From Ignavibacteriota bacterium (lineage in GTDB: Bacteria > Bacteroidota > Ignavibacteria > Ignavibacteriales > Melioribacteraceae): 64,000 nucleotides of DNA. Each line of letters opens with the position of its first letter. Position 1 is the stretch's first letter. Positions 18,934-28,089 of this stretch are shown one piece after another. The translations under genes and the position numbers were made by a program. Under the pieces are notes generated by a model, which had not been told where the DNA came from, did not search any database, and saw only the letters and a list, made by a program, of their open reading frames with translations. The stretch is from contig JADJGF010000001.1 of NCBI GenBank assembly GCA_016708125.1, positions 3,990,001-4,054,000 on the forward strand, in the 5' to 3' direction.

Positions 18934-20037
18934 CTATTTATTTAATTGATTTATCGCGAACGCATAAGCACCTAATGAAATTGCCAAGCTTGTTCCGATT
19001 TTAGAAATTCCAACGCCAATTCTTGTCTCCGGGTCATACTTAATTTTTTTATCGGTACCAATTATTTCTAATTCTTTTGTGGAACCTTTTAGAAAACTTT
19101 CCATTCCGTTTGGAGATTCTAAATTATAAACTTTTTGTGTCAATCTTCGAAATTCACTTCCGTCTTCTCTGGTAAAGTTTGAATTCATTTCATTAACTAA
19201 ATGCGGCATAAATAAATCCGAAGCGCCGGATAATCCGCCGCCGATTACAATTAGTCCATCAATAAGAGTTATGGCATTTGATATTGAATCGCCTACTGCT
19301 TCAGCCATAGTTTTAAATGCAGCGATTGCGGCGTCTTTATTTCCTTCTTCTTCACCATTTGCAATTTGAAATAAAATTTTTGGTTCGGGTACTTCTTCTG
19401 AAGTAATGCCACAAATATTTGCATAAACTTTTTTCACACCTCTAATACTTCCGTGTTCTTCAATATTTAGTTTTGGAGAAAGTTTATTTCTCATTAACCA
19501 TATTTCACCGGCACCGGAATTATCACCAACAAATAATTCTCCATCTCTAACTATTCCAGCACCAAAACCGGTACCGAGAGTAAGCCCAAATAAATTTTTA
19601 TATTGTTTTGGACTTCCCGCTTCTTTTAATTTTTTATTTATTTCCGGAAGGAATCCAAAAATAGCTTCTCCATAAGCATAAAGATCCCCGTCATTATTGA
19701 TGAAAACCGGAATGTTGAATTTATTTTCCAAAAATGGTCCAAGTGCAACACCGCCTCTGAATGCGGGAAGATTTGGTAAATCTCCAATTATACCATTGGG
19801 ATAATCCGCTGGTCCCGGAAATGCAAAACTAATTGCAACCGGTTCTTCAGTTAATTTCGATTTTACCTCATTGAATCCTTCTACCAAAGTTGATAACATT
19901 TTTTCCAAATCTTTTGGTTGAGACGGATATTTTATTTCATCTAAAATTTGTTTATTCCCTTGAATTGCTGTAAACACTAAATTTGTGCCACCCGCATCAA
20001 GAGTCATTACAATTCTTTTATCATTTTCGTAATTCAT
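18934..20037 (-). CDS. ROK-family sugar kinase
   Basis: A 367-residue cytoplasmic kinase. The N-terminal LDAGGTNLVFTAI is the ROK phosphate-binding loop, followed by FPGPADYPNG, INNDGDLYAYGEA and LTLGTGFGAGIV. The usual zinc-binding CxCGxxGC motif after the GEI(G)H segment is absent; here the sequence reads GAGEIWLMRNKLSPK. ROK enzymes phosphorylate glucose, mannose, fructose, GlcNAc or ManNAc. From its place between GH130 and a sugar transporter it probably handles GlcNAc or mannose released from the chitobiose-mannose core. AGGT upstream supports the ATG. Confidence 0.85.
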   Translation of the reverse strand: MNYENDKRIVMTLDAGGTNLVFTAIQGNKQILDEIKYPSQPKDLEKMLSTLVEGFNEVKSKLTEEPVAISFAFPGPADYPNGIIGDLPNLPAFRGGVALGPFLENKFNIPVFINNDGDLYAYGEAIFGFLPEINKKLKEAGSPKQYKNLFGLTLGTGFGAGIVRDGELFVGDNSGAGEIWLMRNKLSPKLNIEEHGSIRGVKKVYANICGITSEEVPEPKILFQIANGEEEGNKDAAIAAFKTMAEAVGDSISNAITLIDGLIVIGGGLSGASDLFMPHLVNEMNSNFTREDGSEFRRLTQKVYNLESPNGMESFLKGSTKELEIIGTDKKIKYDPETRIGVGISKIGTSLAISLGAYAFAINQLNK

Positions 20038-20100
20038 TTTCTACCTTTTTTATCTGTATTTGCGATGTTTCAAATTAATATATTTTTACAAAAATTTTAT

Positions 20101-21243
20101 CTAAGCTAATTTTTTCTTCCCTTTTAATGATAGCAATAATAAGTACGCAAAACATAACGCCGGAACAATATATGCCAATGTTAATAAATCTCTATCAACT
20201 ATTTCACCCATTATTAACGGAACAATTGCACCGCCGCTAATTGCCATTACCATTAAACCGGAAAGCTCACTTGATCGCTCTGGTTTTTCTTCAATAGTAA
20301 TTGAAAAAAGCATCGGCCAAATATTTGCAAATCCTAAACCTCCTAACACAATACCAGCAATAGTTAAATACTGTTGACCAGTCATGATAAATACTACACC
20401 TAGTAATCCAAGAAAAGCTGAAATTCTAAAAAATGTTCTCGCGTTTATATTAATGCTACCGGCTACTAATCTTCCAAAAGTTATTGTCCCGAAAAATATT
20501 GTTGGTCCCCATAAAGCAGCTTTATCGGCAGTAAATCCAAAACTTTCTAAAGTAGGTTTTAAGAAACGGGCCATGCAGACTTCTGCACCTACGTATAAAA
20601 ATATTCCTAAAACAGCCAATGCAAAAACTGGTTCATTTAAAAGTTTTAAAGATGATGAAATGCTTGGTGGAATATCTGCTTTTGTTTCTTTCACTTTTAA
20701 AGTTGCAACGGAAACAAATGCAATTACCATAAATAATAAAAATACTGGGAATACACCTCTCCATCCCATTGTTGCAAAGATTGGAAGTATTAAAACTAAC
20801 CCAACTAAATACGCAGAGCCGGATGAACCAAGCCCCTTAATACCTTGAGCCAAAGCAAGGTTTTTGCTATACTGCCCTTCTTCACTCACATCATACATAA
20901 TTGGATTTCCGGCAACTTGCAAAAATGTTGTTCCAATACCAAGTAAAAAAATACAGATCACTAACAATGTAAAACCGGGATTGATAAAAGTAGGAATTGC
21001 CATTGCCACAATGTTTAATCCCAAACCAAGTAATAACAAATTCTTTTTACCGATGCGAGCAGCCAAAACTCCGCCTGGAACGCTAAAAACTGCAAACGCA
21101 ATAAATACAAAAAATGTAAGCAAAGTTGCAACAACAGCACTTAATTCATAATTTTTTTCAACAGCGCTTGCCATTGGTCCCATTGCATCTGCGACGCCCA
21201 TAACAAGAAATGTTAAAAAAATAGGGATTGTTTTGAGTTTCAT
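20101..21243 (-). CDS. MFS sugar transporter, FHS (fucose/glucose/galactose permease-like) family
   Basis: A 380-residue protein with about twelve membrane helices. The segment GTTFLQVAGNPIMYDV resembles the conserved LQVAANPY of fucose and glucose-galactose permeases (FHS), and AVFSVPGGVLAARIGKKN corresponds to the loop between helices 2 and 3. It likely brings sugars across the inner membrane by proton symport. AGGT lies upstream of the ATG. Its place next to the ROK kinase and GH130 suggests import of a mono- or disaccharide from N-glycan cores; fucose is an alternative, since five fucosidases are encoded here but no fucose catabolic genes are seen. Confidence 0.82.
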   Translation of the reverse strand: MKLKTIPIFLTFLVMGVADAMGPMASAVEKNYELSAVVATLLTFFVFIAFAVFSVPGGVLAARIGKKNLLLLGLGLNIVAMAIPTFINPGFTLLVICIFLLGIGTTFLQVAGNPIMYDVSEEGQYSKNLALAQGIKGLGSSGSAYLVGLVLILPIFATMGWRGVFPVFLLFMVIAFVSVATLKVKETKADIPPSISSSLKLLNEPVFALAVLGIFLYVGAEVCMARFLKPTLESFGFTADKAALWGPTIFFGTITFGRLVAGSININARTFFRISAFLGLLGVVFIMTGQQYLTIAGIVLGGLGFANIWPMLFSITIEEKPERSSELSGLMVMAISGGAIVPLIMGEIVDRDLLTLAYIVPALCFAYLLLLSLKGKKKLA

Positions 21244-21288
21244 ATTTTACCTATTGATGTTTGTTAAAAATTAATTTATTCAAATTTT

Positions 21289-23376
21289 TTACTCAATTAT
21301 AATTTCATCTGAAAAAAGCCATGCCGGATTCCCGGAACCTTGATGCCAAGCAGGGCAAAGACCAATATTTTTTGCATGAACTTTTAATTTATTAGTTTTT
21401 ATTTTTGAAAATTGTGAGATAAAATTTTCCTTAAATATAAGAGTTGATTTGATATTTGATTTTCTAAAAATCTTATCTAACGAAATAAAATTATTCGATT
21501 CATTTAAATAAAACATTTCAACCCATTCCGGCAAAAATATCCACGATTCCAAGTATTGCAAAAAGCCAATTGTTATTTTTGTTAATGCTATTTCTTTCAT
21601 AAAATCAATTGTTGCAATTAAATCATTTTTCTGAAATCCTTGGTAAATAGAAAGATCAACATTTGAAATCATTTTAGATGGACCCAACAATCCATCCAAC
21701 AGTGCATCATGATTTCCACCTAAATATTTATTATCATATTTATATTCAAAAGTAATTTTTGCTCCAATTCCTTTATGATTTATCTGCTGATTTTTTTTTG
21801 GAAGGAATTTTGTTTCATCGGTATCTTTATATTTTTCTCTTAAATTCTGCAATTCAATTTTGAGTTCTTTAATAATTGCTTGATAATCTGAATTTTCATA
21901 AACATTATTTATTTCATCCGGATCTTTTTCCAAATCATAAAATTCCCAAGCATCAATATCATAATAAAAATGAATTAGCTTAAATCGAGAATTTCTAATA
22001 CCATAATGCCTTTTAACTCCATGCTCAGCGGGATATTCAAAATAGTGATAATAAATTGAGGTTCTCCAATTTTTTGGATTTTCTCCTTCTAATATTTTTC
22101 TTAATGAATTTCCTTGCATATCATTTGGGATTGGAACATTTGCATAATCTAAAAATGTTGGTGCATAATCAATATTTACAACCATATTTTCATTATTCAT
22201 AATTCCCTTTTCACCGTTTGGAACTTTAATTATCAACGGTGTGCGAAGAGATTGTTCATACATAAATCTCTTATCAAACCATCCATGCTCACCCAAATAA
22301 AAGCCTTGATCAGAGGTATAAACAACAATAGTATTTTCTTCCAAATTATTATCTTTAAGATATTCAAATACTCTTCCAACATTATCATCAACCGATGCTA
22401 TACATCTCAAATAATCTTTAATAAATCTTTGATATTTCCATTTGGATAAATCTTCACCTTTTAAATTGCTGTTTTTAAACTTATTATTTTCATCTTCGTA
22501 TGCTTTATTCCACAAACTTTTTTGTTCATCGGTTAATCTATCAAAAGAACTTTTCCACCATTCATCATTTAATTTTTCATCAATAAATTTTTCTCTTTCA
22601 CTTTCTAAAACCGGAACTTTCAAATCGTAATCAAGAAACATATCTTTATCTATTTTCATTGTTTGTTGTTTTGCCGATTCACTTCTAGTTTTGTAATCAT
22701 CAAAAAATGTTTTAGGAATCGGCATTTCTTTATCGTCATACATATCAATATGATTTGAGCTGGGAAGCCAATTTCTATGCGGGGCTTTGTGATGAAGCAA
22801 CAAACAGAAAGGTTTTTCATTATCTTGTTTATCTAACCACTGAAGTGCGATATCTGTAGTTATATCAGTTACGTAACCATCAATTCTTTTTTTCTCGCCC
22901 ATTTCAATAAAATCCGGATTATAATATTCACCTTGACCAGGCAAAATATTCCAATAATCAAAACCGGTTGGATCACTTTTTAAATGCCATTTTCCAACAA
23001 TTGCAGTTCTGTAACCATTTTGTTTAAGAAGTTTTACAAAAGTTTGTTGATCACCATCAAATGTTGTACGATTATCAATCATCCCATTTATATGATTATA
23101 TTTTCCCGTTAGCATACATGCTCTGCTTGGACCACAAATAGAATTCGTAACAAAGCTTTGTTCAAACAACATTCCTTCATTTGCTAACTTATCAATGTTG
23201 GGAGTAAGATTTAGAATACTTCCATATCTGCTAATTGCTTGATAAGCATGGTCATCCGACATTATAAATAGAATATTCATCCTTTTGTTTGATGAACATG
23301 CATTTAAAATCATTGGTGAAACAACTATTCCTGCAGTTGTTACTGAAATATGTTTTATAAATTTTCTTCTGTTCAT
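21289..23376 (-). CDS. Formylglycine sulfatase, GlcNAc-6-sulfatase-like (S1_11 type), discoidin-like C-terminus
   Basis: A 695-residue sulfatase with an N-terminus that mixes a twin-arginine-like start (MNRRKFIKHI) and a lipobox-like LNAC at 24-27. FIMSDDHAYQAIS and TNSICGPSRACMLTGKYNH (formylglycine Cys81) are typical of the S1_11 group, which holds N-acetylglucosamine-6-O-sulfatases; GKWHLKSDPTGFDYW and YTSDQGFYLGEHGWFDKR follow. Residues about 560-695 are the shared discoidin-like module, ending CPAWHQGSGNPAWLFSDEI. It would remove 6-sulfate from GlcNAc of sulfated glycans. It starts 6 bases after the stop of the preceding gene. Confidence 0.9.
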   Translation of the reverse strand: MNRRKFIKHISVTTAGIVVSPMILNACSSNKRMNILFIMSDDHAYQAISRYGSILNLTPNIDKLANEGMLFEQSFVTNSICGPSRACMLTGKYNHINGMIDNRTTFDGDQQTFVKLLKQNGYRTAIVGKWHLKSDPTGFDYWNILPGQGEYYNPDFIEMGEKKRIDGYVTDITTDIALQWLDKQDNEKPFCLLLHHKAPHRNWLPSSNHIDMYDDKEMPIPKTFFDDYKTRSESAKQQTMKIDKDMFLDYDLKVPVLESEREKFIDEKLNDEWWKSSFDRLTDEQKSLWNKAYEDENNKFKNSNLKGEDLSKWKYQRFIKDYLRCIASVDDNVGRVFEYLKDNNLEENTIVVYTSDQGFYLGEHGWFDKRFMYEQSLRTPLIIKVPNGEKGIMNNENMVVNIDYAPTFLDYANVPIPNDMQGNSLRKILEGENPKNWRTSIYYHYFEYPAEHGVKRHYGIRNSRFKLIHFYYDIDAWEFYDLEKDPDEINNVYENSDYQAIIKELKIELQNLREKYKDTDETKFLPKKNQQINHKGIGAKITFEYKYDNKYLGGNHDALLDGLLGPSKMISNVDLSIYQGFQKNDLIATIDFMKEIALTKITIGFLQYLESWIFLPEWVEMFYLNESNNFISLDKIFRKSNIKSTLIFKENFISQFSKIKTNKLKVHAKNIGLCPAWHQGSGNPAWLFSDEIIIE

Positions 23377-23382
23377 ATTAAT

Positions 23383-25812
23383 TTATTTTAATTTTAGTTC
23401 TTCTTTTTCACCAAAAAATCTAATTTCTAATTTTGCTTGAGATTCTTCATTACCGTTAAAACTACAATCAACAATAACTTTATGATTTCCTTTACTTAAA
23501 TTCAATTCAAATTTACTCATATCAATTTCTTTAACTTTCATCCAATTTGATTTATAAATTGTTGCAGTTTTTCCGCCGTCATATTTTAATATTTCATTCT
23601 GTTTTAGATCAATTGGAAAAACAATTTTTTTGAAATTATCAAATTCAACAGAAATATTACTCAAATCTGATTTTACTGCTTTTAGAATAATTTCAATTTT
23701 ATTTTTTTCACCTGGATTCACAAAATCAAATTGTGAATATATTGGCTCCCCAGGCTGACGAACTTTTTTATCATGAATAAACTTAAACGAATGTATTTGT
23801 GTTAATTCATAAATTTCGTCAGATTTTTTTATTAATCGAAATTCATTTTTAACATCCTTCATTATTTCTTTCTGTTCATCAGAAAATAAATTTGATAAAC
23901 GTGCTTCTTCCCAAATTCCGATTGTTTTAAATATTTCATCAGAATTTTTATTTCCCAAAATAGAATTATCATTAACCACAAATGCATAACCAGCATCGTA
24001 AGCCGCAGAGCGTGCGAGCATCCATTCAATATCTTCAATACTTGTTTCCGGTCTAAGTTGAAACCATCCAAGCATTCCAGGCATTAAATTTCTTTTAAAG
24101 TATTCTTGATTTTTTAATCTATATTCTGCTTGACTTTCTCTAAAATCAGCATACCAAGGTTCACCCCAATTCATTCTTGTATAGATGTGCCAGAAAAAAT
24201 GTGTGGTTCTGCTGGCATCAGCAATAAAACTTTTTTTAATATTATCATTTAGATTATTAAACCAATTTTGAGTAAATAAAATTTCGCCATAATTTCCCAT
24301 ACCGGTTGATCTATTCCCTTCAAGTCCATCAAAAGAAATTTGTCTCAATCCAGTTTTATTAAATAAATCAGCAATATTTTTTGATACTTCTAAACTTAAT
24401 TCAGGATCAGTTAAAAATACTTTGTAACCATGATCTGCAAGTTTGTAAATTTTATCACCGCTAACATGCTCTGATTTTATTGTACCAAATGCCCCTCTTT
24501 CACATTCAATTAATTTCCAGCCATTTTCATTTATAACTTTTCCGTAACGAATCAATTCATTATTTATCTGAACTGTTTTAAGATTATTATTTTTGTACTG
24601 ATCAAAAAACTTTGGATCGTCAATAAGAATTGTTGTTTCCGAAGATGTTAAGTTTTTTGTAATTACTGCGCTTCCAACTTTTCCTAATCGGTTGTCTGGA
24701 ATTGGAGTTACCAATTTATCATTTGGCGTAATAAAATTTGAAAGAGTATGAATTCCTAAAGAAATATTATTCTTCTTTGCAATATCAACACAATTCTTCA
24801 ATCCTTCAATTCCATTTGGAAAATATTCTTCGTTCAGTTTAAATTTTCCCCAAGTTGCAAAAGGATTTGAGTGATACAAATATTTCAATCCGGCTTTCTT
24901 TGTAAGTTTAATCGCATCGTTTATTGTCTTTTCAGTAAAATCATAAATTAAATAAGCTCTTGTAGAAGCTTTTGATTTTTTCCCCCATTCACCTTCTAAA
25001 ATTGGATGTGGTAAATTTTCACCAATTTCAATTTTTTCAATTGTATTTAATATTTCATTATTTGCACATCCGAAAATTGTAATAGATGATCCAATAATTC
25101 CGCCGTCATTGTATACCGGAGCAACATAATAATCATGATCCAAATTTTCTATAACTCTTTCTTTAAATCTATTTCTGCAATAAGCTTGCAGCGAACTACC
25201 GTATTTTGTTGGCTTTGCAGCTTCAACTCTGTATAGAACATAATCCTTTCCTGCTTCACTCAAATCTGAAAAATCATTTTGAGCAAAAATATTTATTTGC
25301 GGCATACAATCATTATCTGTCCATGGAAATCCTCCAAGAGTTTTTGCGTTCAACGATTGAATTCCAACTGCAAATTTTTCACCTTGTGAAACTCCAATTG
25401 TTTCACCAATTGTTTTATTTAATTTTGTTGGATAAGGTCCCCACACAATTAAATCAACATTATTTTCTTTAATTGACACCAAGTGAAATTTTAAATAATG
25501 TGCATTATTGTCATATTTAATTTTAACTTCATTTCCATTGTTGAATTTCAGAATAATTGTTTTTTCGCTTGAATTTATTTCGGCTTTGACTGGATTAAAA
25601 TATTCATCATTAATTTTAAGTGATAAAACATATGCAGTTGTATCCTTTGAGAGAATGTCAACATTATTTTTTTTATCAATGAGTTGCGTGATTTTTCCAA
25701 GCTCATTTATTGATAGCTTTAATGAAGCAGTCTCCAAATCAAGAATACTATTTTGATTTGAGCATGCAAATTGAAATAAAACAAAAATTGAAATTATTAT
25801 TTTTTTTATCAT
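23383..25812 (-). CDS. Lipoprotein of unrecognised family, probable TIM-barrel glycoside hydrolase
   Basis: An 809-residue lipoprotein (signal ending FQFAC, lipobox Cys17). Residues about 20-260 look like a beta-sandwich. A barrel-like region from about 270 has alternating strands and helices: STRAYLIYDFTEKTINDAIK, KYLYHSNPFATWGKF, LGIHTLSNFITP, then a small beta insertion (ILIDDPKFFD to ECERGAFGT), then ISFDGLEGNRSTGMGNYGE with acidic residues where retaining glycosidases keep theirs. A beta-rich C-terminal domain closes it. I cannot assign a CAZy family. Its position between sulfatase and fucosidase genes argues for a surface glycosidase, possibly of an undescribed family. Confidence 0.5.
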   Translation of the reverse strand: MIKKIIISIFVLFQFACSNQNSILDLETASLKLSINELGKITQLIDKKNNVDILSKDTTAYVLSLKINDEYFNPVKAEINSSEKTIILKFNNGNEVKIKYDNNAHYLKFHLVSIKENNVDLIVWGPYPTKLNKTIGETIGVSQGEKFAVGIQSLNAKTLGGFPWTDNDCMPQINIFAQNDFSDLSEAGKDYVLYRVEAAKPTKYGSSLQAYCRNRFKERVIENLDHDYYVAPVYNDGGIIGSSITIFGCANNEILNTIEKIEIGENLPHPILEGEWGKKSKASTRAYLIYDFTEKTINDAIKLTKKAGLKYLYHSNPFATWGKFKLNEEYFPNGIEGLKNCVDIAKKNNISLGIHTLSNFITPNDKLVTPIPDNRLGKVGSAVITKNLTSSETTILIDDPKFFDQYKNNNLKTVQINNELIRYGKVINENGWKLIECERGAFGTIKSEHVSGDKIYKLADHGYKVFLTDPELSLEVSKNIADLFNKTGLRQISFDGLEGNRSTGMGNYGEILFTQNWFNNLNDNIKKSFIADASRTTHFFWHIYTRMNWGEPWYADFRESQAEYRLKNQEYFKRNLMPGMLGWFQLRPETSIEDIEWMLARSAAYDAGYAFVVNDNSILGNKNSDEIFKTIGIWEEARLSNLFSDEQKEIMKDVKNEFRLIKKSDEIYELTQIHSFKFIHDKKVRQPGEPIYSQFDFVNPGEKNKIEIILKAVKSDLSNISVEFDNFKKIVFPIDLKQNEILKYDGGKTATIYKSNWMKVKEIDMSKFELNLSKGNHKVIVDCSFNGNEESQAKLEIRFFGEKEELKLK

Positions 25813-25833
25813 AAGATTTTCTTAGTTAATTAT

Positions 25834-28065
25834 TTATTTAGTAATAACACCAATTTCTGCAGCTGAAGCCCAAGGATTTTCGTTAATTTCATTTATTGAT
25901 TCAAGTTTGATAAATCTTGCATCTACATTTTGCTGAAATAAAATTTTTTGTTCAACCGGATTATTTTTAATATTACTAAATTCTCTCTTAATTATTTTCT
26001 CCCAATTTTTTCCATCAAGGCTTGTGTAAAAAGTAAATTCTTTAATTGTTCCATTTATAATTTCCCTTCTTGGCAAATATGTAAATCCTTCTAAAATTAT
26101 TTCTTCACCAAGATTGATCTCAATAAAATGGGGATGGTTTGGAGAATCCGGTCGCCAACGACTTATCCAATTTGTATTTTCATCATCATCAATTGCTTTT
26201 ATTGCTTGTTCATTGTTATCTGTTTGTTCACTTGATACATTTTGAATTGACCATTTTGATTTACATATATCGTATTCTTTAGTAACTACTTCACTTTTGT
26301 TATTTAAATCCGAATCAAATGTAATTGCTTTTATTATGCCTTTGTTCTTTAATGAAATTGGATTTATAAAAGTTTGTGAATTAATATTCGGAATTGATCC
26401 ATCTGTTGTATATTTAATTATAGGCCCAATTGGATTACATTTTATTGATACTAATCCATTTTTATCACGACTAATTATTGGATTTGTAATTGAGATTTCT
26501 TCATAAAAAAGTCCAAAATTATTTATAGTTGGATTTAATCTTGAATCTAAAATTTTTATTTTAATTTTATCAGATTGAACAGTTGCAGTTCTGCAAATTT
26601 TTTTATATCCAACAGTTTTGCCTTCAGCAATTTTTTGCCAAGAATTATTTATTAAAGCTTCAATTTCAAATTCAGAAATTCTTTGAGAGAAATCTTGAAT
26701 TTGTTCTTGTAAAACTATTCGATTAAAATTTTTTTTTGACCGGAATGATATTTCTAAATTTGGCAAAGTATCTTTATCTACTGGCATCCAGCAAGTTGAT
26801 AAATCATCATCAATAATATTTTTTGCTTGAAAATTGTTTTTTTCAGATGAAGCTTTTACTTCCGCATCTTTTACTAAATTTGTTGCAAAAGTTTTTTTTA
26901 TTTTCTCACCAACATTTTCAAGAACTTTAACATCTCGTGTTGAAAATAATCCTTCGTTACTTGGTGGAATATTTAGTAGAAAAACTGTGTTGCCTCCAAC
27001 TGATCTGTACCAAACATCTAATATTTCCTCAGAAGTTTTTACTGCTTGAGTCTCATCTCTCCAGAACCAACCATTTCTTATTGAAGTATTTGTTTCTGCA
27101 GGATACCAGTGTAAAAATCCATCTGCATTTATACATTCTTCTAATTTATTTATCGAACCCAAATCATTATCAGTCATGTCCGGCCAAGTCCAATTCTTTG
27201 GATCACCATTAATCGGAATGATCGACCATTCAGATTCTCTAGTTTCTCCGGCTTCGTTTCCGCACCAACGAACATCTGGACCTTTTCCAAAAATAACTGC
27301 TTGCGGAGCTAATTCACGAATTAATTCATACCAATAATTGTATGTGTATTGTTGTCCGCCTTTAGTTTTAGGATGAGCACCGTCAAACCAAACTTCATAA
27401 ACCGGACCATATTCAGTCAATAATTCAAAAAGTTGATTCATGAAATATTCATTATAATCATCAACAACAAATTTAAAGGTACGTTTATCTTTAAATTCTC
27501 TTCCATCTACTTTTCTTGGAATTATCCTTTCCGTATATTCACTTCCGTTTCCATATAAACCATTTTCATTTTCAATTTGATATAAATCTGCGGGAGATAA
27601 ATAAACTCCTAATTTAATATTATATTTTTCGCATGATTTAGATAAATTTTTTAAAACATCACCGTTCCCATTTTCCCAAGTACTTGATTTTACTGAATGA
27701 TCCGTGTATCGTGTTTGCCATAAACAAAATCCGTCATGATGCTTAACTGTAAGAATTGCCATTTTCATTCCGGCGGAATTCATTGCTTCGCACCATTGAT
27801 CTGTGTTTAATTTTGTGGGATTAAATATTTTCGGATCTTCAAAACCGGTTCCCCATTCTCTTCCGGTAAATGTATTTACTCCAAAATGTATAAAAGCAGT
27901 AAATTCATTTTTTTGCCATTCATATTGCCTTGGATGAGGTTTGACAGAAATTGATTTTAATAAAATATTTTTTTCAATATCATTTTGAGCATCAAGCACA
28001 TTATTTATTGTAAAAAGAAATATAAATCCTTGCAGAAAAATATTATTCATAAGTTTGTTTTGCAT
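25834..28065 (-). CDS. GH29 alpha-L-fucosidase (subgroup B-like) with F5/8-type C modules
   Basis: A 743-residue secreted enzyme (signal ending near NNVLDAQ). The catalytic domain (about 40-350) has EFTAFIHFGVNTFTGREWG, AILTVKHHDGFCLWQT and VYEVWFDGAHPK with nucleophile Asp228. The sequence resembles the GH29 subgroup containing alpha-1,3/4-fucosidases more than the other four GH29 copies here. Residues about 375-500 are a first F5/8-type module, about 525-590 a CHB_HEX_C module (IIKYTTDGSIPNINSQ), and about 600-743 a second F5/8 module ending NPWASAAEIGVITK, different from the module shared by the other enzymes. It likely removes antennary Lewis-type fucose; linkage is inference. Confidence 0.9.
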   Translation of the reverse strand: MQNKLMNNIFLQGFIFLFTINNVLDAQNDIEKNILLKSISVKPHPRQYEWQKNEFTAFIHFGVNTFTGREWGTGFEDPKIFNPTKLNTDQWCEAMNSAGMKMAILTVKHHDGFCLWQTRYTDHSVKSSTWENGNGDVLKNLSKSCEKYNIKLGVYLSPADLYQIENENGLYGNGSEYTERIIPRKVDGREFKDKRTFKFVVDDYNEYFMNQLFELLTEYGPVYEVWFDGAHPKTKGGQQYTYNYWYELIRELAPQAVIFGKGPDVRWCGNEAGETRESEWSIIPINGDPKNWTWPDMTDNDLGSINKLEECINADGFLHWYPAETNTSIRNGWFWRDETQAVKTSEEILDVWYRSVGGNTVFLLNIPPSNEGLFSTRDVKVLENVGEKIKKTFATNLVKDAEVKASSEKNNFQAKNIIDDDLSTCWMPVDKDTLPNLEISFRSKKNFNRIVLQEQIQDFSQRISEFEIEALINNSWQKIAEGKTVGYKKICRTATVQSDKIKIKILDSRLNPTINNFGLFYEEISITNPIISRDKNGLVSIKCNPIGPIIKYTTDGSIPNINSQTFINPISLKNKGIIKAITFDSDLNNKSEVVTKEYDICKSKWSIQNVSSEQTDNNEQAIKAIDDDENTNWISRWRPDSPNHPHFIEINLGEEIILEGFTYLPRREIINGTIKEFTFYTSLDGKNWEKIIKREFSNIKNNPVEQKILFQQNVDARFIKLESINEINENPWASAAEIGVITK

Positions 28066-28089
28066 TTTTCGTTCTCAAATTTTATAAGA

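Noticed and set aside
20384..20848. A 154-codon open frame on the plus strand inside the FHS transporter gene
   Set aside because: It is antisense to a well-conserved transporter, has no family resemblance and an amino-acid content typical of a shadow frame.
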